Source of the DNA: Linanthus parryae | Taxonomy: Eukaryota; Streptophyta; Magnoliopsida; Ericales; Polemoniaceae | Direction: 5' to 3' | NCBI GenBank assembly: GCA_023055425.1 | Contig: JALGPY010000001.1 | Location: forward strand, 145,043,368 to 145,107,367 | DNA: 64,000 bases | In this document: positions 32,437-43,929 of the stretch, piece after piece | Numbering within the stretch: position 1 is the first letter of the stretch | How the letters are laid out: every line of letters starts with the position of its first letter | The notes under the pieces: generated by a model | What the model was told of the DNA's origin: nothing | Database searches by the model: none | The model's input: the letters and a program-made list of their open reading frames with translations, nothing else | Program-made: the position numbers and the translations under genes

Positions 32437-34869
32437 AATGATTTGAGTATTGGGTTGCGAGTGATGATTTGAGTATTTTTCGGGAATTTTAGTAATTTGA
32501 CGTGATAGTTAGTGTTGGGTTGCGAGTGATGATTTGAGTATTTTTCGGGAATTTTATTAAACCGGAGGCTCGTGTGAGAATTTTAATTTTTCGCAATTTA
32601 TTTTAATTTTTCTAGACGGCGACGCGATAGCGACCACCGCGACACCTTATACCTCTACCACACCCTAACATTTCCAAATAACTATTTTAAATAAAATTGA
32701 GAAACCCACTTTGTCATCTTTTACTTCCTTTCTTTTCACGGTAAAGGAACAACCACCGCCACCAACACTTTCGCCGCCTCCCTCATATCACACCGCCCTC
32801 CCATTCTCTATTTAAACCCAGAAAGCCCACCCCCTGGCACCTCCACAACCACCGCTCTCTCTCGTCTCTGTCTTCTCCAGCGAACCACCATTACAACCAC
32901 CGGCACCACCATCATCAACTTCACCACCATCACCTCCAACCTCCACCTTACTGCTCTGTCTCTCACTTTCTCTATCTATCTGTCCTCCACGCAGAAGCAG
33001 AAGCAGCGCCAAAGCAGCGAGAAACCCACCATCGCAGCTGCTGCTCCCGGCGATAAAACAGCCTCCACCCACCACCATCTCTTCTCCCTTCTCCACATAT
33101 GTTCTTCTCTCTTGATCTTACTTTCTCCGATCCGACCAGAAAGCAGAAGAATAAAAGGATGCAGACGCAGTAGCGACAGAGGCCGAAGGAGACCGCCGTC
33201 GCCGCCGTTCCTCCATAGTTTCCGGCGAAAAGCTCGGTTCGGCTGAATCAATGCCACCCAAGCCGTTTTCTCAGTCTAGATCGCCTCCAGGAGGCTCGAC
33301 CTGCTTCCAGAAGTGCTCAGCCAAGCCCAGAATCCACCGGAGCGCCGCCATCGATTTTCACCACCGGCGCCATCGTCGACGAACCCAACCCGCCTTGTTT
33401 CTTCATCGTTTCTCGCGATTTTCGCGACGGGTAAATTCTAAACCTTCTGAAAGTTTGTAATAGTAAAAACATAGTTTTGTGGGCTCTAAACCGATTTGGG
33501 TAGGAAGAATCATCCTCGTTCATGCTTGGGGTAAGTTCGTCTTTTTCAGAAGCTTTGGTGGGTTTAGTTGCCTTTTTCCAAATTGTTAGTGGGGGATGTT
33601 TGTGTTTAAAAGAAACACTTGAGGGGGCTGGTTGTTGTTAATTGTGGACGACAGGTTAGCAGACAAGGACTCCGACCATCCGTAGAGCTGTATGTGATAA
33701 TTGTTGTTGAATAAGGTGAGATTACATGCTTAGCCTAGTGTGCTTAGCTCTTTTCGTGTCAGACTGTGATTTCTATTTTCTGTCTCAATTATACTTGATA
33801 TTATTTGTTTATTCTCGTCAAATATTTGAACTGTTGGCTATGTTCTTGTAAACTCTCACGCGATAAGTAATAATCCGTTAATAATATAAAGTGGAAAGAT
33901 TCACATGTACCGGAACCAGTCGTGTTACTTATATGAGGTTTCGATCCGTTGGGCTCAGGTCCCTAAAATGCGGGACTCCGTGTGCCCCTAAGGTTTAGAT
34001 CCCTTGGGTTTTCATCCCTAATATGCGGGAATTCCTGTGCCCCTAAGGTTTAGATCCCTTGGGTTTTCATCCCTAAAATGCGGGACTTCGTGTTCCCCTA
34101 AGGTTTAGATCCCTGGGGTTTTCTTCCCTAAAATGCGGGACTTCGTGTGCCCCTAAGGTTTAGATCCCTTAGTTTTTCATCCCTAAAATGCAGGACTTTG
34201 CGTGCCCCGGCTCTACGCCTTGTTGGCTTATTTATTATTGGGAGGTCCTTTGTTGACCATTAAGGAGGTCCTTTGTTGACCATTACTGTTTCCGGTACTG
34301 TGCTTAATAACTGGCTCTCTTAATTCTATATTTGAAAGCTGATAAATGGATTCGTATTTTATTTGGAAAAAAGGCACTTATGAAGGACTTAATTGAAATG
34401 TTTACAGCTTTGGATATTGTCATTCGCGACTTGTTTATCACTGTTGCTTTTACCGTTGCAAACTCTGATAAAGTTTTACTTATTCTCTGCCTCTTTCACT
34501 TTATTTAACTTGTGTCCCAGCACTTTATATTCTCTTTACTGTTTTACATGCTAAGGTGTATCTCACTCAGTATTTATTGCTGACTTTCAAAACTGTAGTT
34601 CCTGTTGTTTTCTTCCCACCGCGGGTCTAGAAGCTGGAACTTAAGGAATAGAAGGGGCGCGAGACTCTCCTAGACTGATAATGTCATGATTAGTTTCTAC
34701 TTTTGTTAAGTTATTGTGTAATAATAAGCATCTTTTGAATAAGACTCTTTGTTTAATGTTTAATACTTTAAGTTTTTGTTGTGGATTATATTGCTTTTGA
34801 TCCCCGCCACTTCTATTAAGCATCACCCTCCCGGTCTTGTCCCGAGCCGGATAAGGGGGTTGTTGCATT
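32437..34869. mobile_element. Gypsy-like LTR fragment related to the 3.7-kb solo LTR
   Basis: Shares several blocks, in the same order and orientation, with 36006-39741. These are a GCGACACC block, CATGCTTAGCCT near 33728, GTACCGGAACCAGT near 33910, and TTTTACATGCTAAGGTGT near 34545. It ends GGGGGTTGTTGCA, like the other's GGGGGTGTTACA. Inside are four to five repeats of ~65 bases (33955-34215; CCCTAAAATGCGGGACT and CCTAAGGTTTAGATCCC). Two imperfect copies of GGGTTGCGAGTGATGATTTG mark the left part. The 5' terminus is missing or changed, and 32740-33460 has gene-leader-like, Pro/Ser-rich frames of no clear meaning. Confidence 0.5.
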
Positions 34870-34870
34870 T

Positions 34871-35372
34871 GCTCCCATTATGTGGGAGGGACAAATCCTC
34901 CCTACCTCACTACGATCTCTAAGCTTTCTTCCTATCATGCCCGATAGCTATCTTTATAGTCACCCAGTTACGGTGTAACGTTTGATAACATCAAAGCACG
35001 ATATTTCACAACTACAGTATCTAGTGACTTCAAGTCTAAGGATTGCAATTATATTAGCACTACGAGAAGCGATTGTGACTTCAACATAATCTAATGTATC
35101 CTTCTCGTTGTGGGCCAATCCAGTATGCCATTACTCCTAATGCATACCCATATGATGGATCGTGATATCTCCATATCAATCCAACCCCATACTAGTCTAT
35201 AGATGATTGTCCCATTAATCATTATAATTGACTAGGGATATTTAAGAATATAACACTTATATTCTAAGGACTTCATTCATGTTAACATATCTCTATATCG
35301 ATAACATAATGAATCGTAAATCCACATATTTGTCACAATAAAATGATTGCCTCTAGGGCACAACTCCAACAA
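34871..35372 (-). mobile_element. Copia LTR fragment
   Basis: About 500 bases closely resembling the first third of the LTR at 9135, reversed. It ends at CTCCAACA (35372; LTR start TGTTGG on the minus strand) and is cut at 34871. It lies between the Gypsy-like fragment and the LINE ORF1 piece. No partner LTR of the same subfamily is attached. Confidence 0.85.
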
Positions 35373-36005
35373 TAATAGCCAATCTCTGTATCCCTCCTCC
35401 ATTGTTTCTTTCTCTCGGGTACTGACATCATGGCAATGCTTTCCCTCATGAGTGATTCGCCCACACCAACAGCATAAGGAAGGGATTCTTTCATAGCGAA
35501 AAGTCTAGCCAAACTTTCTCCTTCCGGATTAACGCATGAACTCCTCGTGGTAAGGGTTCGGTGATAGGCAATCTAGCCATAATACGTAATAGTTATTCTC
35601 CTTTTCACGGTGGATACGTTTATCGGTATCGACGACCTCTGCGACTTCAGCTACAATCTTTTCTGCGGCTTCTTTGTTGACTAGTTGGATTGGGAGATTC
35701 AGCATTTGGATCCAGACGTCAAACCCCCCAAAACCGACATTCTTGGTTGGATCTCCGGGTGACCATGGTTTTAGGAGCAAGACTTTCTTGATGAAAAGCC
35801 ATGGTCTCCCCGCTGCTACTCTCTCCATTGAAATCCAATTAGGGAAAACAAAGAGATAGGTGTTGAAGTCTACCTCGAATATCTTTACCCGGTTACCATC
35901 CGTCCAGATACGGCTGAAAGTATTCCTCGTAGCCTTCGTGTTCACTGCATCTTCTGACGCAAATATCCCAAGGAAATAAAATTGAAACTTGGCCTCGGCC
36001 CAATC

Positions 36006-39000
36006 TGTAACGACCCCGTTTTGTCCCTGCATTCATTTTCTTGCTAATTGTCGTTTTGATAATTTTGACTTAAATAAAGACATGTAAGACCTAGTACCAA
36101 GTTCAAGCTTCGAGGACGAAGCTTAGTCCAAGGAGGGAAGGATGTAATACTTCATATTTTCCGTAAGGGTATTCCGGTAATTTACTTTTATTTATACTAT
36201 ATTTAAATTTAATCTTCTCTAATCATAGCAAAAACGCATTCGTTTATAATTATTTTAAAAAAATTAAGTGTTATATATATATATATTTAGTATAAAATTA
36301 AAATGTTTATTTTATATAAACAATAATTTTATTATTTGTCGTGTATAGCTCGTTATCTCGTTTATAAATTTTTCGTCGCGTTTAAAACGTTCGCCGCGAG
36401 TTAATTTCCGTCGTGCACCACTTTTCACGTGTCCAACCACCGCGTGACCTAGCGAATCCGCGACACCGAATAACATTCTCTCACCCATCACTTCACATTT
36501 TCTTTTTTTTTTTTTCTTTTCCTTTTTTTTTCTTTCTTTTTCTTTTTCCTTTCACCTTTGCTTCTCCCTGACTGCTGCTGTAGCCGCCGAGACACCACGC
36601 CTGTACCTCCCTGCAACAGCCACCCACGCCCGCCTCCTTCACCAGCTAGCTACCAGCTAGCTTCTCCTCTCAAATCAAATCACCAGCCCTTCATCACCCC
36701 CTCTTCTATTTCTCCTCTTCTCTTCTTCTATCTTCTTCACCTCCACCTCCATTCAACTGCTCTGTTTTCTTTGCCGAGACCAACCCAGCAAACCAGAGCC
36801 ACCACCACCACCTCTGCTCTCAACCCCGATCCCACCTCCATCTCTGCATACTCTCTGTTTCTCCCCAACATCACCACCACGCCCAAATCGCCTGCTCTGT
36901 TTTTGCCGCAGCAAAACAGAGCATCACAGCCCCTCACCACTACCTCCAATCACCGTCACCACTCACCACCAGCATCACCCTCATCTCTCCCTCTCACTCT
37001 CGGCCTAACCCCCTCGCTGCCCCGTCGAAACAGCGGCAGAAACAACAACCGCAGCAGCAGCGGCAACGGAGGCAGTGAGCCCCGACGCCGCCGCCGTCCT
37101 CCTCTGTTTCCGACCACCACCGCGGCTCCGCCTCTCCCTCTGCCTGCTACTGCCTCCCAATCGAACCCAGGTGCTAGAACGACCGGAGGCCAAGCTCCGA
37201 TCGAACCCAAGGGCACGATTTCGCCGGAAATCTTCGACCCACTCTCCTCCTCTGTTTTCCGGTAAATTGAACCCTCTCTCGTCGAATTATAAGCTCTAAA
37301 TTCCTGCATAATCATGTATGTTTGTGGGTATGTTTGTGGGTGTGTGTTGGTGTTTTAATCGGGAAGGAAACCCATTGGAGAAGAGGGTGATTGTGAATTA
37401 AAATGTAGTTGCAGGGGGGTTATGTTGCACTAGCTGAAATCTTGAGGGTATAATGTGTTAGGTTCTGAAACTATAAATCTTATAGTGGGGGTGCTTGTTG
37501 TAGTTATCTAAACTGCTTTATAAACATATATACATTTATATTTATATTTACATTTACCTATTTGTTTAATTAGTTTAATTTGTTTTTCCAAATAAATTGA
37601 TGAAATAAATATTTTGGCAATGTAAATAAAAATTTGAATATCTATAAATTAGAAAATATTTATAGTTTCAGGATTCACAAATTGTGTTTGTGGAAATAAA
37701 TTTAGTCAAATATATATTGTATCTATACGTTTAAGTGATACAATCGATAAGTAATATTATTTTAGATATTAAATAAATGTCAAATTTGTTTTAAGTAAAT
37801 AGATAGTGAGTTTTTGAAATGTCTATAAATGTCGACGTTATCATTTTTGCAAATAAATAGATATGTTTAGTTAAATGTTATTTTATTTAAACAAGTAAAT
37901 TGTTTGTAAATTTAAATTGTAGCTGTGAAATATTAAGAAATAATTTATTTAATTTGGGATATCACTTTTTCAGTTATAAGAATTTCTTATAAAATAGAAT
38001 TCTAATTTTCTTATTATTTCTAAATATCGTATTTAAAATATTAAATAGTTTTATATTCTTAAAATTTATTTCTTTATTTCCTAAAATTGTTTTGGAGATT
38101 TGTGACTTGGTAGTCGATATACAATTTGCTTTCGCAATATAATCAGGTGGCTATAATTACTTAGAGCTTTCGCTTGCATTCAAATAGGACACATGCATCG
38201 TCATACGTTGTAAACCAAACTTGTTTGTGATTAGAACTATTGTGTTTATTTGTAGAGTCTGACTTCGTAGAACTAGGCGTTGTCTACCTGTAGTGCAACT
38301 TGCGTATCTTCGGCTCTCACGGTGATTATCCATGCTTAGCCTTGCGTGCTTATCTCCCTTCGTGTCAAAATGTGATTCTATTTCATGTCTCAAAATATAC
38401 ATGTGAGTATCCATGCTTAGCCTTGCGTGCTTATCTCCCTACGTGTCAAAATGTGATTTTATTTCATGTCTCAAAATATACATGTGAGTATTCATGCTTA
38501 GTCTCGTGTGCTTATCTCCTTTCGTGTCAAAATGTGATTTTTATTTCACGTCTCAAAATATACATGAGAGATACTTGTTTATTTATAAATAACTGTTGTA
38601 CTCTGTTCTCTTTTTGCTAAACATGCCATACTTGGTTTTAAATTGTCACTTTACTACTTGTCTTGAAATCGGAAAGACTGATTATCCAAATTTCACTAAG
38701 TCAGAATTCATTAACAACGTAAAGTGAAAGATCGCATGTACCGGAACCAGTTGGTTGTTACTTGGAATCCCCTTAGTTGGCTTTAATTTTTCTCTCAGAT
38801 GGCACGACTCTCCGCCTAGTATAGTTTATTATTATAGTGGGGGCGGGAAAGGTTTTCCATAACGCCAGGCACGGAGGAAAGGTTTTCTCTCTTGTTGTCG
38901 TCCTACATCGGGAAAGGTTTTCCCCAAATTGTGACGTAGTTATTATTATAGTGGGGGCGGGAAAGGTTTTCCATAACGCCAGGCACGGAGGAAAGGTTTT

Positions 39001-39741
39001 CTCTCTCGTTGTCGTCCTACGCTGGGAAGGTTTCCCCGGGAAAGGTTTTCCCAATTCTTGATCTAGAAATCCGATCTGATGATATACTTCACCCTGGTCT
39101 CCCCTGGTTACTGCGACATAATAATATGACTTGTTTCACACTCACGTTTGGAAACGTATGAATATCTCGGTAAACGAATCGGCTACTCATAATAACTCTC
39201 AGCTTAGAAACAATAACTTCTGAGAACTCTGATAATCGTGACTTCTACTCGTACTTATATTTCTGAAAATGATTCAAGTCTTCACTCTGATGTTTATACT
39301 TATACTCTGTTACTGTTTAAACTATGTCAAATGTAAACCCGGTAACCTTTCTTAGCCACTCTGTTTTACATGCTAAGGTGTTTATTCACTCAGTTTTTAC
39401 TGATACTCAAAAAATTGCGTCCTTGTTTCTTTTAAATTCCCCGCAGGTTTATGATTGGTTGCTTGGGGTAACGCACTGGGATCACGAACACGTTCTCTCA
39501 TGCAAACAGTAGAGCTTAGTAATTAACCAGAGAGCTCACTTTTGATGTAAAATATTTTGTTAGACTTGGTGTCCAGTTTGGAACCAGTCACGAATGTTGT
39601 AAAATTTTAGCGTAATGAATCAGTAGTTGGATGTTTCCTTTCACTTGTTTTCGGTTACCACTCTTTGTACGAAAGGGTAAAATCCCCTGTACGGAGGGCA
39701 CCAACCGGTTTCCGGCTCCTCTGGAAATCGGGGGTGTTACA
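36006..39741. mobile_element. Solo LTR, 3.7 kb, Gypsy-like
   Basis: Begins TGTAACGACCCCG and ends CGGGGGTGTTACA, giving TG...CA termini that are imperfect inverted repeats. Perfect 5-bp duplications CAATC lie at 36001-36005 and 39742-39746. No gag-pol sequence lies inside. It contains a T-rich tract (36500-36555), three ~80-base repeats (38310-38570; CATGCTTAGCCTTGCGTGC, GTGTCAAAATGTGATT), and two ~115-base repeats (38835-39055; GGGAAAGGTTTTCC). Orientation is uncertain because both ends resemble known Gypsy LTR starts. Confidence 0.78.
36558..37265 (+). other. Pro/Ser-rich open frame inside the solo LTR
   Basis: A 235-residue frame rich in Pro, Ser, Thr and Arg, preceded by a CT-rich tract and closed by a donor-like TTTTCCG|GTAAATT at 37261. 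The arrangement imitates a plant 5' leader and first exon. It contains no domain. It probably reflects the GC- and C-rich leader of the LTR transcript, with captured exon sequence as an alternative. Confidence 0.25.
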
Positions 39742-40117
39742 CAATCACAATACTCATTGTCGAATACAACCACTATGCTCTCCTTGGCCGTGAACTCCAT
39801 TGCTTGCTTTGATCCGGTGGCTGCCACGACTGCGCCGTCAAGGGAATTCTATAGGGTTTCTTAGGTCTGGGGCTCCGCGAGACACGACGGACTAGAAAAA
39901 CTAATTACCATATTTTTTTTGAAGCAAAAATAATGACCATATTTGAGTGGCAAGGTTCATGTCACTCCAAGAAAAATATTAATATCTCCAAAATGACGCA
40001 TGCTACATCATTGATATAGATTTATAATATATAATTTATAAGTCGCAGTATTTGAAATATATTGCTTGTCATTTAACCATTTAGTGTGATACTGTGATGT
40101 GTGTGGCGCATTTTTTT

Positions 40118-41090
40118 TCTATCCAAAGGAAGAACTTCATATATATTTAGAAGAGGATTACAACATCATACATGCATCATCACCAAGCTAATCCAACTAA
40201 AAACACCAACTAAAACGACCTAGCTAGATTAAACTACTAAGCTATCCTCACAAGCAAGGCAATCTTGCTAAGCTAGAACAAACAGGGAGCTAAACAAGAT
40301 TCAAACACAAAAGAAGTAGCTTTGGCCTGGGCAAAGCAGCCAAAATCCGGCCTCAGGGAGCTACCAACCAACTACCAGCATCCAGAAAAGCAAAAACAGG
40401 AACATTGTCTTAATTACAACATGAATAAGAGACCAAAGAAGAAACTAATTATCATGACGGGGTACAATAGCTTTGGCAAAAACATCAGGCATCACGGAGC
40501 TTTCAACTGCAGGACGGGTCAACAAAGGAGGAACCATCGCAAGGGAAACAACATCAGTGACTGCAACAACAGGAGATGGGGTAAACTAAACCTCGGCAGC
40601 AATCCAGCCAGACAAAATCTCTGAAACCTGAACTTCAACAAGCTTTTGAGAATCTGAGAAAAAAGAAGGAACGTAAGAGAGAGCTAATGAGATATAAAGC
40701 AAGCAACCCTTATTGAAGCAACTAAGTCAACTATTTACTGAACTCTTTATTGCTCTGTTGAACATCAAATATGAGTTTGTTTCTGTTAGACCAAAGCATA
40801 AGATAGCGGAATCCAAAACCAGCTTTGAAGCTATTTCTTTTTTCTTAGCCATCCTTTAAGCTGACTTTGAATATTAGTAAAATTTAGAGGGGGGATCTGC
40901 AGGAGTCATTCTCCATAACTCTCGAGTCATACCACATTGCAATAAAACATGAGAAGAATTTTCAATAAGTGTAGGGCATGAGGGACAAAAAAGAAATTTT
41001 ATGATGCAAGTTATCTAGAGTAGCAGAGGAATTAGTAAGACTGGGCTAAATAAGTGAAAGAATGTTTAATGTCGGTCTTGCTAGCGCCCC
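40118..41090 (-). mobile_element. LINE 3' part in unit B
   Basis: Counterpart of 3355-5335 without the hAT insertion. On the minus strand, about 41010-40880 matches the zf-RVT segment and about 40640-40440 the Val/Pro-rich tail. The T-rich start TTTTTTTTCTATCC near 40112 marks the poly(A) side. Stops break all frames. Confidence 0.62.
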
Positions 41091-41110
41091 CAACACCTCC
41101 CCCACCTCAT

Positions 41111-41370
41111 GTGACAACACCAACCGTTGCCCGCCTTGTATCCTCCACGAATGCTGCATTGCCCACTGGTAGAGAGCGCCATTTACGCACATGTACCGCT
41201 TCAACGGGAGGTTCACCCGACCACACCGCACTTCGTGATCATTAACCAGAAGATACTCGTGCAATAAAGCTACCACCTGATTTAAAACCAGTGCAGTATC
41301 ATTACTTCCAGATTCCTAAACTGCCATAAACACCAAGCGGTAACCACAAATTTCAAACACTCTGGGAATT
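41111..41370 (-). pseudogene. Unrecognised protein fragment present in unit B only
   Basis: Unit A jumps from CACCACTCCCATCTC to AATGTTAC at the equivalent point (about 5400), so this ~260-base piece is an insertion in B or a deletion in A. The minus strand reads RVFEICGYRLVFMAV, a stop, and then VNLPLKRYMCVNGALYQWAM. The VNGALYQW stretch faintly recalls F-box-associated domains, but I would not assign it. The frame has a stop and no start. Confidence 0.3.
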
Positions 41371-42031
41371 TGTTTCTCAATGTTACAAGATAAAGGGATT
41401 TTATTAGAATAAAAAGGGAATTTGTTTATCAACTCAAAAGAAAATTGTTTATGTGCTGTGTGTGTGTGTGAGAGAGAGAGAGAGTGTGTGGTGTGTTCTA
41501 CTAAAAGTAACTTGGGCTTATCTCAACAAACAAGTTACTTGGGCTTCTATCTCAAAAAATAAGTTACTCGGGCTTTGTCTCTCAAAACAACAATATGTTA
41601 ATTGTGCTTTAAGGTTGTATAATTACTACTATAGATTCGGCCCAACAATAACTACAAGTTGGGCTTAAGTTTTTTTTTTTTTCTTTTTTTTTAGGGATCA
41701 GAGTTTTTTGGAGGAAAGGGATCAGAGTTTTAGGAGCGAGCTCAACTATGTTAGACTTTGACCAAAAAAAAAAAAAAAACTGTGTTAGACTTTGCACAAA
41801 AAAAAACTGTTAAGACTATCTAGTTTTCTTTAATTCTCATTCATCCGAATCTGAGTTCCAAAGAAATTTCGAGAATTTTTGAACTCTTTTTAAACATGAA
41901 CTATCACGCAGCTGAAATCAGCAAAGTAATATTTTGAGCAATGGAGTTAATATCATCATTTTAATGTTTTGAGGAAATAAGACACAAAATATCATCAGAC
42001 TCAACCTTACAGAAGATGATTTCTGTTACTG

Positions 42032-43602
42032 GGGTAAAAACATTGACCATTCCTGAGTTTTGAACTAATTTCACCCTGCACCCCTGTGTTTTGAAAAAAG
42101 ACACTCCGCACCAATTTGACGGAATATTCCGTAGACACTTAACACATTTCTGTCAAGTTCCGTTAGAAAAGAGAGAGATAAACAAATTTCGGACTATATT
42201 GCCCGTGTAATTTTTTGGACTATATTGTTCATTGTTTATCATCAAGAACACAATGAACACACCTACAAAATTCTCAAAACAAATTAGTTTGTCCATTGTT
42301 TATCATCAAAACACCAAGAACATCAAGAACACAAAGAAAATACCTACAAAATTTTCAATATAAATTAGTTACAAGTAGCCAATTTTTTTAAGGTATTATA
42401 CTTACCTTCGAAAAAAATTCACACAAAGAGTAGATAAATCTATCAATGCCCTATACAACCTGCAACTCACCTCCTACTTTGCACCAAAATCGCCACCACT
42501 AGCTTCACCATTCACCCTCGGACATTGCCTCTCTTTTTTCCCAACATCCAACCTGCACAAATTTTCACAATCTCCACCTAAACAACCCAGAAGAAGAAGA
42601 AGAAGAAGAAGAAGAAGAAGAAGAAGAAGAAGAAGAAGAAGAAGAAGAAGAAGAAGGTGCAGAAGCAAACACCACCACCAATTGATAACCCAAAACCCTC
42701 TTCAACTCGATCGGCAAATCTCAGCAATAGAACCCAAATCAAACTGAAAATCGTTCCTTTTATCCCCCAAAAAGTCTCACCCATACACCCCTCTCATCTC
42801 CGTGTTATGCCGAAGCAGACAACACCACCGTCATCCCTGTTTTCAGAAAACAAAACGACCACCACCACCACCACTTCGACCTCCATTTTTTCCGTTGAAC
42901 CAGCACCTCCAGGCTCCAACCACCGCCATCACCGTCTCCTCCCTCCGGCGATCCACCCACTACTAACCCGATCCACAACCAGCGACTCAAGAGCTCCCGA
43001 AGACGACCCAGGTCCGAGCCGATCGAGCCCGCCCCGCCGGATTCCCTGTTCGCGCCGTTGGTTCCTCTCTCTTCGGCAACCATTAGCAACAACACCGGAG
43101 GGAGGCGACGGTGATGGGGCACTCACTTTCCAGTAAATCAAAGTGAAGAAGCGGAGTTCCTTTCCCCGATCCCGTCCGTCGTCGAGAGAGTAGGGAGATG
43201 GGTGCGATTTCATTTGTGAGGCGGGTTCGAATGAATCGAACTTGATGTTCCTTTCTCCGATCTATTTGATGTTGCTGTTTTGATTATTCAGGTTGAAGGA
43301 ATCGAACTTGCAGCAATTGAAGGAGGAGGCAGAGAAAATGCCAGAAGTGGAGATAGATCTGGTTGGCGGCTGTGTTTCACATAGAGAGGGGTTAGGGTTA
43401 GAAATGGAGGAGAGAGAGGGGTTAGGGTAATTTATAAAGGATAATTTTATAAAGTTTCAGGGGTAAAATAGTCTTTTTTCCCGCATGGTTGGTCATCAGT
43501 TAGTCTCCATCCGTCAAATGGGTGCGGAGTGTCTTTTTTCAAAACACAGGGGTGCGAAGTGAAATTAGTTCTAAATTCAGGGGTGATCAGTGTCTTTTAC
43601 CC
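42032..43602. mobile_element. Mutator-like cargo element, copy 1
   Basis: Terminal inverted repeats of about 95 bases begin GGGTAAAA and contain CACCCCTGTGTTTTG and AAAAGACACTCCGCACC on both ends. The same ends and subterminal text (GACGGAATATTCCGT, AAGTTCCGTTAGAAAA) occur in the element at 58660-60204, which has a 9-bp duplication. Here the flanks (CTGTTACTG and TATAGTTTA) do not match, so the element may be old or rearranged. The interior (42480-43420) is GC-rich and gene-like, with an AAG repeat and Pro/Ser-rich frames, but no known domain. Confidence 0.65.
42589..42656. repeat. (GAA)n microsatellite
   Basis: About 22 uninterrupted AAG/GAA triplets. Long Leu or Phe frames on the minus strand here are artefacts of this repeat. 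Confidence 0.97.
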
Positions 43603-43678
43603 TATAGTTTAATATTTAGTACCGGAGTTTGTCGTGACAAGCAAACGTACAAACATAATGCAAATACCATAAGAGGTA

Positions 43679-43929
43679 CCAGTCTGTCCCGTCTCTTTGT
43701 TCCCATTTGACTTTTTGACTCGTATCTGGGTCACTTTGACCAGGTGATTTGGATAGCAAAATAAATGATTTTTTGATAATTTTTTCACCATTTTATAGAA
43801 CAACTTTTACTCTACAACACCATGAATAAATTATCAAAAAATTACATCGATTTGCAAATCACCGGGTCAAAGTGACCCAGTGAATAGTGACAAAAATAAA
43901 ATTGGGGACAAAGAGACGGGACAGGCTGG
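43679..43929. mobile_element. Tc1/mariner-type MITE (251 bp)
   Basis: Inverted ends CCAGTCTGTCCCGTCTC and (right, reversed) CCAGCCTGTCCCGTCTC, flanked by TA at 43677-43678 and 43930-43931. Inner parts also pair (GGGTCACTTTGACC with GGTCAAAGTGACCC). Its left half resembles 330-410 in unit A, where a retroposon has replaced the rest. A relative is at 56558-56814. Confidence 0.78.

Larger units (their letters stand above)
35373..39840 (-). pseudogene. LINE ORF1 (DUF4283 plus zinc knuckle), split by a solo LTR
   Basis: RNA-binding ORF1-type protein. The N-terminus is encoded near 39798-39747 (MEFTAKESIVVVFDNEYC). The frame resumes at 36000-35529 (DWAEAKFQF, FSRIW, RPWLFIKKVLLLKPWSPGD, FDVWIQMLNLP), which is the DUF4283 pattern. 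A CX2CX4HX4C knuckle (CCWCGRITHEGKHC) follows in a shifted frame at about 35470-35430. The solo LTR at 36006-39741 interrupts it. Removing the LTR and one CAATC copy joins the two parts in frame. The copia LTR fragment cuts it off at 35373. Confidence 0.82.
27988..39901 (-). mobile_element. LINE remnant serving as host of a nest of later insertions
   Basis: The 15-bp target duplication TAATTACCATATTTT occurs at 27973-27987 and 39902-39916, with the poly(A) end (T-rich, 27988-28018) on the left. This orients the LINE on the minus strand. ORF1 pieces lie at the right (39840-35373) and the RNase H end at the left (28680-28006). The endonuclease and reverse transcriptase regions are missing. Copia LTRs, a retroposon, a Gypsy-like piece and a solo LTR fill the space between. 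Unit A near 2405-2440 is continuous across the site. Confidence 0.78.
5626..41637. repeat. Tandem unit B, expanded to 36 kb by nested transposons
   Basis: Unit-derived sequence is seen at 5626-8057, 27436-27972 and 39902-41637. These pieces align in order with unit A at 1-1508, about 1500-2430 and 2430-5625. The gaps are filled by a MULE (8058-27435) and a LINE (27988-39901), each bounded by a target-site duplication. Removing both leaves a unit close in size to unit A. Confidence 0.82.

Noticed and set aside
32812..33460. Several 69-94-residue frames rich in Gly, Pro or Ser
   Set aside because: GC-rich leader-like part of a Gypsy-like LTR fragment, with frames open on both strands and no domain or splice support.
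28741..35372. Reading the minus-strand copia LTR (28741-31996) and the LTR fragment (34871-35372) as the two ends of one copia element
   Set aside because: Their LTR starts differ too much (TGTTGGAATAGATACC versus TGTTGGAGTTGTGCCC and beyond), and the flanking five bases do not match. They are two insertions.
42474..42784. Poly-Leu and poly-Phe frames on the minus strand
   Set aside because: Produced by the (GAA)n microsatellite at 42589-42656.
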